Below the pieces are notes generated by a model that saw nothing but the letters and a program-made list of their open reading frames with translations, had not been told where the DNA came from and did no database searches. Source: Clostridia bacterium (lineage in GTDB: Bacteria > Bacillota > Clostridia > Oscillospirales > CAG-272). Taken from it: a DNA stretch of 52,006 nucleotides. The DNA is taken from the NCBI GenBank assembly GCA_017467105.1, contig JAFTSU010000020.1:1-52006 (forward strand), given 5' to 3'. A program made the position numbers and the translations under genes. Shown piece after piece: positions 42,313 to 49,681 of this stretch. Every line of letters begins with the position of its first letter. Within the stretch, counting starts at the first letter, position 1.

Positions 42313-42726
42313 TCAAGCTTGCAAAAAGCTGTCAGCTCTTGATAAAATGGTCTTTGCTCCCTTGAACTTAAGTGCGCTGAGGGCTGACTCATAGTTTAAT
42401 AGCTCTATGCTACGTATTTCGGACGGTTGCGGTGTAGGAGCTTCACCGGAAAAGCTTGCCAGAAAATAAACTACCCGTTTTTTTCTCTTTTCTCCCTTAA
42501 AATCAAAGGTGTATCCGTCCTCCATTCTGAATCCTTCTATGAGAGACACGTGAAGCCCCGTTTCCTCAAGCACCTCTCTGAGAGCTGCCTGAGTTTCGCT
42601 TTCTCCTCTCTCAATATGTCCCTTTGGGAAGCCTTTCACACCGTTTATTGATTCTATTATTACGTATTTTATACCGTCGCTTGTGCGCGTAAAAACAACC
42701 GCGCCTGCTGATCTTTCGGTTATCAT
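42313..42726 (-). CDS. Nudix hydrolase, Ap4A hydrolase-like
   Basis: The 137-residue protein contains the complete Nudix box at residues 36-58 (G-x5-E-x7-REVLEETGL, with the metal-binding REVLEE). The preceding GVKGFPKGHIERGE is the form seen in bacterial diadenosine-polyphosphate hydrolases. It cleaves a nucleoside diphosphate linkage, possibly in signalling or damaged nucleotides. It lies 98 bp after a lipoprotein gene and 84 bp before the DUF4838 gene on the same strand. The substrate call is a family-level inference. Confidence 0.85.
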   Translation of the reverse strand: MITERSAGAVVFTRTSDGIKYVIIESINGVKGFPKGHIERGESETQAALREVLEETGLHVSLIEGFRMEDGYTFDFKGEKRKKRVVYFLASFSGEAPTPQPSEIRSIELLNYESALSALKFKGAKTILSRADSFLQA

Positions 42727-42824
42727 TTTTATCCTCTTGAGTGTTCGTGATTGCTGTGAGCTTTATTTGTTGCTCCGGTCTGAGCGGTGTTATGAAGTCT
42801 TGTTATTCTATGATTATTTTGCTT

Positions 42825-43241
42825 TTATTCAATAAGCTCGTTAAATGGCTTTAGTACCCCGGAATTATAGTAGCTGTATTCAATCTTTCCGTAAGTTCCT
42901 GTTTTGAGCCATCGGCTTTCTCCGCTTACAGTAGCATACAACCATACTGCCAAATTGTATTTATCCGTTTTTTCAGCTTCCCTTGCCTGTTCCTCTGTGA
43001 AGCAGGTTATGAAGTAGATATAATCGCTGTCGGGAGCTTCAGTTAAGCTTGCTTTTATATAGCAGAGCTGTGAGCTTTCAGCTTCAGCCTTATGCTCTCC
43101 GTGTGCCACGAAATAGCCTGCATCCTCGTATGCCTTTATTATGTCCTCGCAAGATATTTCTTTTGGCTCGGCACTATTGCCGCAAGCCGTAAACGAGAAG
43201 CAGAGCGAGAGTAACAAAAGTATTGATATTATCTTTTTCAT
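42825..43241 (-). CDS. Small lipoprotein of unknown function
   Basis: The 138-residue protein has a signal peptide ending in the lipobox SFTAC (Cys20) and a short mixed alpha/beta domain (EDIIKAYEDAGYFV, YIYFITCFTEEQAREAEKTD). Its start is two bases after the stop of the larger lipoprotein gene, so the two are translationally linked and probably act at the same place on the cell surface. The domain is not recognised. Confidence 0.68.
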   Translation of the reverse strand: MKKIISILLLLSLCFSFTACGNSAEPKEISCEDIIKAYEDAGYFVAHGEHKAEAESSQLCYIKASLTEAPDSDYIYFITCFTEEQAREAEKTDKYNLAVWLYATVSGESRWLKTGTYGKIEYSYYNSGVLKPFNELIE

Positions 43242-43243
43242 AG

Positions 43244-44758
43244 TTAATCGGTGGAGGTTGCCGAGTATTCAGCAATCAATTCGTCAAGATTTCCGATGAG
43301 CTGATAGTACACACTTCTATTATCACCAATATAAAAATATTCTCCCCTAATGAAATATACTCTTTCACCATGTATTTCAAAGTAGTGAGTGGGAAGCTTA
43401 TCATTAAGGTAAACATCATCTGTAAGCTCTGTAAATTCAAACTCGGAAAATGGGATTTCACAAACGGGAGTTTCATCAATAAGATAAATTTGGTAAGGAT
43501 TATACTGTCTCTCGAAGCCGTAACGAGTTACAAAATTCGTTCCGTCACGGAACAAGGGAAGGCGCACAAGCTCAAAATAGTTGCCGTTTCCGTCGTGATA
43601 AAAATCACCGTTTATAAAGTACAACTGTTTAGTTTCTCCGTTATTCAAAATGAACTGAACAATAAAATAGCCGCCGTCCGCAATCTGAGTTCTTTCCTCT
43701 GAAACAGGCCTTGAATCGAGCCAATAATATTCCTCAAAAATGTTAGCAATTACCGCTTTATCTTGTGAGATCGAAATATGCGTTTTCGAAACGGGTGGCA
43801 AGGGACCGCCACCGCCCGAGATCATCTTGATTTCTGCAATATCCTCGGCGGTTATTTCACAAAGCCACTGCGCTCCCGCCTGATTGCGAATAAAGTGATT
43901 GCCCTCTGCTACCATTTGATAAGAGCAGATATCACACAATCCGTCGCCGTCACCGTCCAAATGAAGCTCCGCAATATCATTGGATTCACAACCGCAGGTG
44001 TATTCATAGAAATGGACCATCTCGTTCTTGAACCACTTGCCCGTATGCTCGTGCTCCGGCATAACGTATCCGCAAGCATCACAGATATAGTCACCATTTT
44101 CATCATAATGCGGTACAGCTCCGTGGTCGTGGGGGCATCCGCACGTATAGTTTTCAAAATGTCCCGATTCGCCGGCGGAAACATAGGTAATAGTATGCTC
44201 GTGTTCTTCCTCTTTCAGAACATAGAAGCCACTAAGGGGAGCTTCCGAGCCACGGCGGAGCGAAATCTGTGTGTTATAAGTGAATTTCTTATTTCCGTAT
44301 TCAAGTGTATTTGTACTCACATCGTAAATTACGAGTATGATAAATTCCACGTCACCGTTTTCATCGGTGCTACCGTCTGAAAATACGAAAACATAATCGC
44401 CTTCTAAAACCCGAAAACTATCAAGCTCGGTGGCGGGCTCAAAATAATAGGTTGTGAAAACACCTGCCAAAGTGTTTTTCTGCTCTCCGCGTGTGCCGAG
44501 ATATTTATACTCCTCGGAACACAAATAATCATATACCGACTTTACGTAAGCCTTAAATTCGCTATCGGTAAGATAGACGTAAATATCTTCGTCGCCCGAA
44601 TTTACATAATCCTTTTCGACGGTAGGCAAATCACCTACGAGACAGTTAGTTAATTTTTCTTCCGAAAACCATTCGTTTTCTTCGTGTGCGCTACCGCACG
44701 ATGCAAGACAGCATAAGCATAAAACTGCCGTCAAGCATAAAGCTAATAACTTTTTCAT
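43244..44758 (-). CDS. Lipoprotein with duplicated cysteine-rich D-x-D-G-x-C-D-x-C linker
   Basis: The 504-residue protein has a lipoprotein signal (Cys21 in CLASC). An N-terminal domain (about 25-180) is followed by two copies of an H-y-D-x-x-G-D-x-x-C-D-x-C unit: HYDENGDYICDACGY and HLDGDGDGLCDICSY, each preceded by a YTCGC segment and joined by PEHEHTG. A second domain (about 300-500) is rich in aromatic strands (GYFIVQFILNNGETKQLYFI). The Cys/His/Asp units could bind zinc or calcium, or act as a structural spacer. A single copy occurs in the nucleotidase lipoprotein at 13.5 kb. Function unknown; surface anchored. Confidence 0.68.
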   Translation of the reverse strand: MKKLLALCLTAVLCLCCLASCGSAHEENEWFSEEKLTNCLVGDLPTVEKDYVNSGDEDIYVYLTDSEFKAYVKSVYDYLCSEEYKYLGTRGEQKNTLAGVFTTYYFEPATELDSFRVLEGDYVFVFSDGSTDENGDVEFIILVIYDVSTNTLEYGNKKFTYNTQISLRRGSEAPLSGFYVLKEEEHEHTITYVSAGESGHFENYTCGCPHDHGAVPHYDENGDYICDACGYVMPEHEHTGKWFKNEMVHFYEYTCGCESNDIAELHLDGDGDGLCDICSYQMVAEGNHFIRNQAGAQWLCEITAEDIAEIKMISGGGGPLPPVSKTHISISQDKAVIANIFEEYYWLDSRPVSEERTQIADGGYFIVQFILNNGETKQLYFINGDFYHDGNGNYFELVRLPLFRDGTNFVTRYGFERQYNPYQIYLIDETPVCEIPFSEFEFTELTDDVYLNDKLPTHYFEIHGERVYFIRGEYFYIGDNRSVYYQLIGNLDELIAEYSATSTD

Positions 44759-44774
44759 TCGCTATACCTTTTTG

Positions 44775-45620
44775 TTACAAAATAACTTTTTCAATCTTTT
44801 CAATATTGTTTTTTACAATTTCGGCATAATAATCCACGGTTTCTATCGGAGAAGATGATTTTATCTCCTCAACGTTAATCCCAAGAAAATCGTTTATATT
44901 TTTTCGATTATCACTCTCAAAGCTATTATCTGAAATAACAACTTCAAAAGCGAAAGGAGAGAAAGGAGTGTTGAAGCTGTAAACTTCAATCTGTGCCGTT
45001 CCCTTAACGAAAATAAATTCTTCTTCACCACCTCGATTATAATATTTACACTCATATCCTCGCTCTATAAGAAATGTGAATCTATCTTCTATGTACTTTT
45101 TTGAGTCCTTTTTAAAAGTATTTCGTTTTCTGAATAAACACATTTTGTTTTTTGTTATTATTGCAGATACAGCACACGTAACAGACAATATGCTCATAAC
45201 GATAATAAGCCCTATGCCGTTTTTCTTATGTGAATCGTTATACTCGTCCAAAGAGATAATCATTTTATCTGCTTTTATTTCGGCTACTTGAATTCTACCG
45301 CCATCTTCGTAAACATAGCAATAAATTTTGTCGCCTGCTTTGAGGGCATCAAAATAATCATATTTGTGCGGTGTCAATAATTCACCTACGCATAAAGTTT
45401 TGTCTTGCCCCTCGACGGTAATATAGAACTTATCACCACCTTCCGGGTTATAATCAATTTTATAACTGACAAATGTATATTCTCTGTACTCCAATTCATC
45501 GTACGTGGTTTTGCTTCTGTTAAAATCGGTAATTCCGTAAATAATTCCGATTATAAAAGCAAAAGAACAAATGATTAGAAATACAAACAGTATTTTGTTA
45601 GTTTCAATGCTTTTTTTCAT
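44775..45620 (-). CDS. Membrane protein, two transmembrane helices
   Basis: The 281-residue protein has helix 1 at about 9-30 (ILFVFLIICSFAFIIGIIYG) and helix 2 at about 135-155 (GIGLIIVMSILSVTCAVSAI). A 100-residue beta-rich domain between them is probably extracytoplasmic (YNPEGGDKFYITVEGQ, GDKIYCYVYEDGG). The cytoplasmic C-terminal domain of 120 residues (RFTFLIERGYECKYYNRGG) resembles the small DUF-type fold of the next protein. ATGA overlap with the upstream gene shows coupling. Function unknown. Confidence 0.65.
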   Translation of the reverse strand: MKKSIETNKILFVFLIICSFAFIIGIIYGITDFNRSKTTYDELEYREYTFVSYKIDYNPEGGDKFYITVEGQDKTLCVGELLTPHKYDYFDALKAGDKIYCYVYEDGGRIQVAEIKADKMIISLDEYNDSHKKNGIGLIIVMSILSVTCAVSAIITKNKMCLFRKRNTFKKDSKKYIEDRFTFLIERGYECKYYNRGGEEEFIFVKGTAQIEVYSFNTPFSPFAFEVVISDNSFESDNRKNINDFLGINVEEIKSSSPIETVDYYAEIVKNNIEKIEKVIL

Positions 45621-46126
45621 CTACTCATTTTCTCCCACCATTTATAAATGCGTGGCATTTTGCGGTTGATCTCGTCACAGATACGTTGATATATTCCTTC
45701 ATCATATTTCTGTACGTGAATATCAAAACGCTTGGGTTTATAGGTTTCCATCTTCTTTTCGCTGACACCCTCATATATGATGCCGCCGAAAATCTGAATG
45801 ATATAAACGTCGGTGTAATAGAAAATCTCTCCGAAACGGCTTTTCAGCTCATACCTCTTTCCGCAATCATCGGCTGTAAGCTCGTCAAGCTCACCTGTGA
45901 AGAAATGATAGTCTATGTTTTGCTCCCATTTCTCTCTGTCTGGGTACGCAACCGATGCTTCCACGTGAAAAGCGTTGCCGTACTTATCCTTAGGAAAAGA
46001 TATGAGTTCGATTCTATCGGGGAAAACTCTCCTGTAATGAGGAAATTTTCCCTCAAAACCGTCTGCTTTGAGCTTTGCGATAACTTCACGCTCAAGAGCT
46101 GCGTTCATTTTCTGAGCTTGTGTCAT
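45617..46126 (-). CDS. DUF4304-like protein
   Basis: The 169-residue protein has no signal. The opening EREVIAKLKADGFEGKFPHYRRVFPDRIELISF has the 'l...L...GF.....tf.r......v..iqf' character of DUF4304 proteins, and the rest is basic and aromatic. The stop overlaps the membrane protein start (ATGA). It follows a 30-residue leader ORF and an attenuator-like hairpin on the same transcript. DUF4304 proteins are often small accessory or immunity-type proteins; no function can be assigned here. Confidence 0.55.
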   Translation of the reverse strand: MTQAQKMNAALEREVIAKLKADGFEGKFPHYRRVFPDRIELISFPKDKYGNAFHVEASVAYPDREKWEQNIDYHFFTGELDELTADDCGKRYELKSRFGEIFYYTDVYIIQIFGGIIYEGVSEKKMETYKPKRFDIHVQKYDEGIYQRICDEINRKMPRIYKWWEKMSR

Positions 46127-46148
46127 AATAATAACCTCAAAATAGAAA

Positions 46149-46191
46149 AGCCATTCAACAAAAAGGCACAGTACACCTATGTTAAATGGCT
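46149..46191 (-). terminator. Hairpin with T-run between leader ORF and DUF4304-like gene (attenuator-like)
   Basis: Minus strand: AGCCATTTAACA (46191-46180) pairs with TGTTGAATGGCT (46160-46149), 12 pairs including one wobble that exists only on this strand, then TTTTCTATTTT. It begins at the leader ORF's stop codon, so translation could influence its folding. Confidence 0.65.
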
Positions 46192-46283
46192 CAATGGTTT
46201 TTTATAAAAGTGACATCGGTAAGGGGCGAGCCGAACAATACGCGAAAGAGTCTATCAAAAAGACTTTGTCGCTCTTTTGACAT
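46191..46283 (-). CDS. 30-residue leader ORF
   Basis: It encodes MSKERQSLFDRLFRVLF then GSPLTDVTFIKNH and stops at 46191. It has a good ribosome binding site (AAAGGGG, seven bases before ATG) and lies directly behind a near-consensus promoter (46316-46344). The peptide could form an amphipathic helix (SLFDRLFRVLF). Its stop codon touches the terminator-like hairpin before the DUF4304-like gene, the geometry of a leader peptide or of a small independent protein. Confidence 0.5.
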   Translation of the reverse strand: MSKERQSLFDRLFRVLFGSPLTDVTFIKNH

Positions 46284-46315
46284 ACTGTAACCCCTTTCGA
46301 TAATTTTCTAGTTTA

Positions 46316-46344
46316 AGTATAGCATATTTTTATATAAAATTCAA
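46316..46344 (-). promoter_or_regulatory. Promoter of the leader ORF and following minus-strand genes
   Basis: Minus strand: TTGAAT (46344-46339), 17 bp, TATACT (46321-46316), extended -10 TG. Confidence 0.8.
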
Positions 46345-46470
46345 TAGTTTACGGTTTGGAACTTGTTTTTCTGCGAAAAAATCAAGTAATTAATAAAAGC
46401 TGATAAAGCAGCCGTTTTATTCATGTAACCGTAGGACTTTAAAAACGAAAAAGTTTCGTTAAAGGCGTAC

Positions 46471-46499
46471 TTGTTTTTCATACTTCTTTATGTTATAAT
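46471..46499 (+). promoter_or_regulatory. Promoter of the GH9-like gene
   Basis: TTGTTT (46471-46476), 17 bp, TATAAT (46494-46499), extended -10 TG. Confidence 0.8.
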
Positions 46500-46549
46500 T
46501 AGCGCAAAGCAAGGCGTGGAACAAACTTTAATAATTGGAGGCAATGATG

Positions 46550-48253
46550 ATGAATAAATCGGAATCAAAAAATGCTATACGCGTGAATATGCGAGGCTTT
46601 CTTCCAAACAGTCCAAAGAGATTCGTTCTTTGTGAAAATTTATCCGGCTCTGATGAATTTACAGTAACTCTTATACACGGTGAATTCGTAGAGCATACTG
46701 TGGTTTACAAAGGTACTATGCTTACTGAATATGATGAATTTGGCTCAAGCTTTCAGGTTGGAGATTTTTCTGATATTACGGACGATGGAGATTACTACAT
46801 AACTGCCGGAGGAGTAACCAGCCGGCAATTCGTTATATATAAAAATGCATATGACATCTGTCAGCGTATGATGTTGGAATATTACACCTATCAAAGATGC
46901 GGACACGCTCTCGGATGGAACGGAAAATGTCACACGGATGACGGATATATTGCCGAAACCGGCGAGCACGTTGACCTATCCGGAGGATATCATCAATCCT
47001 GCGATCTAAGAAAATCTCCGGGCGGAGTTTCTATCGGAGTATTGAATATGCTGAGATTTGCCCTTGATGATAGATCGGAATGGGGCGAGATACTCGTAAA
47101 CGACGAGGTCAAGTGGGCTTGCGATTATTTTGTAAAGCTGATACAGGATAACGGTGTAATGTACAATACAATGAATGACCCTTTCGGTTGGTCCGGAAGA
47201 ATATTCTACAAATCTGCTGCCCCATCCTCAAGCCAGTGGAACACAACGTCGATCCTGGCGCTTGGTTATTCTTATTTTAAGGAAAAGGACAGCGGTAGAG
47301 CCGAAAGCTATCTGAAGGCGGCAATACGCTCCTATGAATATCTGACCTCCGAGATGCGTACTGCCGAAAAGTATCGTCATCCCGGAAAAGCACAGCGAGG
47401 CTTTGACCCGGATTTCTTCTACGATCTGTGCCAAAAGGATTCTACGGCAGACAGGCTATATAGAATAATGACGGACTGTGATCTATACGAAGCGACGGGA
47501 AATGAGAATTACAAGGAAGATATCAAAAGAGTGCTTCCCTCGGTGCTTGAAAAATTCCTTTCCGGAAATCTGGCTTTCCTTGCCGAAGAGACGTTTCATC
47601 GCGGTGGTACTGTCAGCGGAGCTTGTAATTATTGCTGGTCACCTGCTTATCCTTTTGCTCTGATTAAAGCTTACGAGGTTGTCGGGGATGTTTTCGGACT
47701 GAAGGAGAAAATTCGCGCGGCATCTGACGCAATAGTAGAAAGCGCGCGACTCAGTATATGGGGGGACGCAAAATTCTTCAGATCGGAAGAGGACCTGAAC
47801 AAAAAGGCAGATATGCCAAAGCCCAATCAACCGGATCCTACATTAAAGGAAAAATATAAGGATAAGCTCGTTTGTGTAGGCAAGGAAAACGGTCAGAATT
47901 TCTACCTGATAAGAACAGGTATACTTTCACCAATCTGCACTGTACTTGGTGCCTTTCTTGCAGCTGCATCAAAAATTTTATCTGAGAGAAAATATTTGAT
48001 TTATGCGCAAAGGGCACTTGACGCTATGCTTGGTGTAAATCCGGATGATTCGAGCCACGTGCGCGGAATCGGATATAACCACGTTATGCACAAGGCCTAC
48101 GGTCAGTTCTTCCCTTCCACACCGTTTATACCCGGCGCGGTTCAGGTTTCGTATAGCGGTACCAAGCTAAACAATATGTTCGCCGAATACGATATGCCCC
48201 AGGTAGGTAATATGATGAGACTGATTTGTGAGGTTTGTAAGGCTAGCAACTAA
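46550..48253 (+). CDS. GH9-like glycoside hydrolase with N-terminal CelD_N Ig domain
   Basis: Three ATGs lie in a row behind TTGGAGG. The one at 46550 has the best spacing (8 bases), giving 567 residues; a TTG at 46535 is part of the binding site itself. Residues 10-95 form the Ig-like domain of GH9 enzymes (IRVNMRGFLPNSPKRFVL ... DDGDYYITAGGVTSRQFVI). The (alpha/alpha)6 barrel follows. The catalytic base region DLSGGYHQSCD corresponds to the canonical DxSGGWxDAGD but keeps only the last Asp (Asp152); Gln149 replaces the first. The end has MLGVNPDDSSHVRGIGYNHV and AEYDMPQVGNM. No signal peptide, so an intracellular oligosaccharide-degrading enzyme is likely. Confidence 0.8.
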   Translation: MNKSESKNAIRVNMRGFLPNSPKRFVLCENLSGSDEFTVTLIHGEFVEHTVVYKGTMLTEYDEFGSSFQVGDFSDITDDGDYYITAGGVTSRQFVIYKNAYDICQRMMLEYYTYQRCGHALGWNGKCHTDDGYIAETGEHVDLSGGYHQSCDLRKSPGGVSIGVLNMLRFALDDRSEWGEILVNDEVKWACDYFVKLIQDNGVMYNTMNDPFGWSGRIFYKSAAPSSSQWNTTSILALGYSYFKEKDSGRAESYLKAAIRSYEYLTSEMRTAEKYRHPGKAQRGFDPDFFYDLCQKDSTADRLYRIMTDCDLYEATGNENYKEDIKRVLPSVLEKFLSGNLAFLAEETFHRGGTVSGACNYCWSPAYPFALIKAYEVVGDVFGLKEKIRAASDAIVESARLSIWGDAKFFRSEEDLNKKADMPKPNQPDPTLKEKYKDKLVCVGKENGQNFYLIRTGILSPICTVLGAFLAAASKILSERKYLIYAQRALDAMLGVNPDDSSHVRGIGYNHVMHKAYGQFFPSTPFIPGAVQVSYSGTKLNNMFAEYDMPQVGNMMRLICEVCKASN

Positions 48254-48429
48254 AGCGTAAAAGCCAAGTATCAAACCAAAAACGCAAAAAGGATAATCAG
48301 ATGACTTTAGTTTAAAGTGAAAGAGTTTTGAGATGTCTTCGGTTGTACAAATAAAAAAATTTGGCGAAAGCGAATAACGCACCTTTGTATGTTTTTTTAT
48401 TTGTATATCTATTTATCTTTGTATGCGCG

Positions 48430-48455
48430 GGCGGGTTCGACTCTTGGGCATCTAC
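48430..48455 (+). other. tRNA/tmRNA 3'-end-like sequence, isolated
   Basis: GGCGGGTTCGACTCTTGG followed by GCATCTACCA has the T-loop TTCGACT and a terminal ACCA, like the end of a tRNA or tmRNA. No matching acceptor or anticodon arms lie upstream and the T-stem does not pair, so it is not a gene. Such fragments mark att sites or decayed tRNA. Confidence 0.35.
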
Positions 48456-48490
48456 CAAACAAAAAAGGCACGTAGGTGCCTTTTTGTTTG
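48456..48490. terminator. Terminator downstream of the GH9-like gene
   Basis: CAAACAAAAA and GGCAC pair with GTGCC and TTTTTGTTTG around GTAG. A- and T-rich arms make it bidirectional. The 200 bp between the GH9 stop and this hairpin shows no gene. Confidence 0.85.
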
Positions 48491-48571
48491 CGAGTAACCT
48501 ATGAAAAGGATACAAAATCCTAATGGGTTCATTTGGCAAAATGGGTTCAACTATAACGAATGGGTGCATTT

Positions 48572-48907
48572 TCACATCATTATCTCTGTATCGAAGAATT
48601 TTTCTTGAAAAGCAACCGAATTCGTGATTTCTTCCTTTGTGAAAGACTTGCCTTCAGGAGCTACAACCCATTTATCCTCGATGTCATTAAGTCGATGGAT
48701 AACGGCAATAACCTTTCCAACAAATTCCGTAACAGGTTCATTTACGCCTAAAATATAGGCGTCTTGTTCTTCACCGTCAGGAGCAAAAAAATCGGGAATG
48801 TAACCATAGTTAACACTATATATCAAATCATTGTGATTCGGATGAGCAGAGCCAAGCGGTCTATCAACTATGACTTTTACAATATTTCCTATCATAAGTT
48901 CTTCCAT
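48572..48907 (-). CDS. Small inorganic pyrophosphatase-like protein
   Basis: The 111-residue protein reads GNIVKVIVDRPLGSAHPNHNDLIYSVNYGYI then an acidic segment DGEEQDAYILGVNEPV and VIAVIHRLNDIEDKWVVAPEG. This follows the order of family I pyrophosphatases (YPvNYGyiP, then D-x-x-D metal loop 'DGDPLDvlvl', then 'D.kii'). It is much shorter than the 170-residue housekeeping enzyme, and the DxxxD metal loop is altered to DGEEQDA. It may have a different small-molecule substrate. The start has no strong SD; it begins three bases after the broken four-helix gene. Confidence 0.65.
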   Translation of the reverse strand: MEELMIGNIVKVIVDRPLGSAHPNHNDLIYSVNYGYIPDFFAPDGEEQDAYILGVNEPVTEFVGKVIAVIHRLNDIEDKWVVAPEGKSFTKEEITNSVAFQEKFFDTEIMM

Positions 48908-48910
48908 AAA

Positions 48911-49258
48911 TCATCTTTGTTCTTTTAATGTTTTACAGCTTGATATTAACATTCATCTGATTCTACCGCACAGATTGCGATGGTTTTTGTATGTTTCTTC
49001 ATCAATGCCACTTGTATTAAACAGTAGCTGTAACCAACCTTCAGTTTCGCTGCATTCTTTGAGGGCTATTTCAAATTTTGAAAGCATGTCTGCTTTGCTT
49101 TGACCGTAGTTTGCCTCATTGATATTGGCATAAACACTGCTTGAACTTTTTCAAATTTGAAAAAGTGTATTTGACGGTGCCTTAATACTTTGACACATCA
49201 ATTCAATATCGGTCGCAAGCTGTTCGGAATATATCAATAAATAGTTCTTTGATATAAT
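48911..49258 (-). pseudogene. Four-helix-bundle protein (23S rRNA IVP / Avd-like), broken by two in-frame TGA codons
   Basis: Reading the minus strand from about 49258 gives ISKNYLLIYSEQLATDIE ... SNTLFQI, stop, KSSSSVYANINEANYGQSKA, DMLSKFEIALKECSETEGWL, then NLCGRIR, stop, MLISSCKTLKEQR. The S-x-YANINEA...DMLSKFEIALKEC...EGWL core is diagnostic of the four-helix-bundle family of 23S rRNA intervening-sequence proteins and the Avd protein of diversity-generating retroelements. Two TGA codons interrupt conserved helices. TGA ends many intact genes here, so recoding is unlikely. There is no ATG or GTG at the front. A consensus promoter still points into it and its -35 overlaps the first hairpin of the adjacent array. 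Confidence 0.72.
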
Positions 49259-49275
49259 ATCACCTTTTTGAGTGT

Positions 49276-49304
49276 ATTATACCACATTTTAAAATTGAAA
49301 TCAA
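49276..49304 (-). promoter_or_regulatory. Promoter pointing into the broken four-helix gene
   Basis: Minus strand: TTGATT (49304-49299), 17 bp, TATAAT (49281-49276), extended -10 TG. Confidence 0.75.
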
Positions 49305-49577
49305 GGCGTTAGCCTTGTATATCATCCGTCCTAAAACGAGTATATCTCGCTTTTGGACGAGTATATCATCAATGCAAAGCATTGTATATCATCAAACCGC
49401 AGGGAGATCCAGCCCCAAAGGGGCTGATGAGATACAAGGGCGGTTCGCCGCCCTTGATGATATACGAATGTATGTCTCGCCGCAGGCGAGTTATACATTC
49501 AATGATATGCCAAGCCGAAGGCTTGTCGCCTGCGGCTTGGATAAAAAAATCCGCATTCTTGCGAATGCGGATTTTTT
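49302..49577. repeat. Array of eight hairpins joined by GTATATCATC / GATGATATAC linkers
   Basis: Stems: CAAGGC/GCCTTG (49302-49317), a 14-bp arm pair at 49327-49340/49346-49359, AATGC/GCATT (49371-49383), AGCCCC/GGGGCT (49411-49425), CAAGGGCGG/CCGCCCTTG (49435-49456), nested GAATGTAT/ATACATTC with CTCGCC/GGCGAG (49466-49500), CCAAGCCG/CGGCTTGG (49510-49540), and a 15-bp AAAAAATCCGCATTC stem (49544-49577). Left-half linkers read GTATATCATC (three times). Right-half linkers read its complement (GATGAGATAC, GATGATATAC, and AATGATATG C-ending), so the whole array is itself roughly palindromic. No gene lies here. Confidence 0.85.
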
Positions 49578-49660
49578 GCGAAAGAACGACCCAAAGGTGC
49601 GTAAAGCAAGGTAAGAACGACTAAAAGTACACCTTAAACTGCTCGATAAATTGGAATTTG
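49576..49660 (-). repeat. 85-bp dispersed repeat, copy 1
   Basis: Ungapped match of 76 of 85 bases to 51746-51830. On the minus strand it lies between the zinc-ribbon gene's stop and a terminator-type hairpin (49544-49577). Each copy holds an internal pair of AGTCGYTCTT-like words. Confidence 0.85.
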
Positions 49661-49681
49661 ACTCTCTCACAATTTGAAATC

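Noticed and set aside
43778-44380. 200-codon plus-strand ORF
   Set aside because: It is antisense to the lipoprotein with a clear signal peptide and domain structure; no start signal of its own.
45686-46207. 173-codon plus-strand ORF
   Set aside because: Antisense to the DUF4304-like gene, which has coupling to its neighbour and a ribosome binding site.
48420-48460. A complete tRNA or tmRNA gene
   Set aside because: Only a T-loop and ACCA end are present; the T-stem does not pair and no acceptor, D or anticodon arm can be found.
48911-49258. TGA recoding as an amino acid, which would restore the four-helix gene
   Set aside because: TGA is the normal stop of many intact genes in the window, such as the glycyl radical enzyme and the AraC gene at 33.3 kb.
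49302-49577. CRISPR array
   Set aside because: The constant parts are only 10 bases, the spacers are palindromes of varying length, linkers invert halfway, and no cas genes are nearby.
49315-49624. Two overlapping plus-strand ORFs (80-99 codons) across the hairpin array
   Set aside because: They are translations of the palindromes and the dispersed repeat, without ribosome binding sites.
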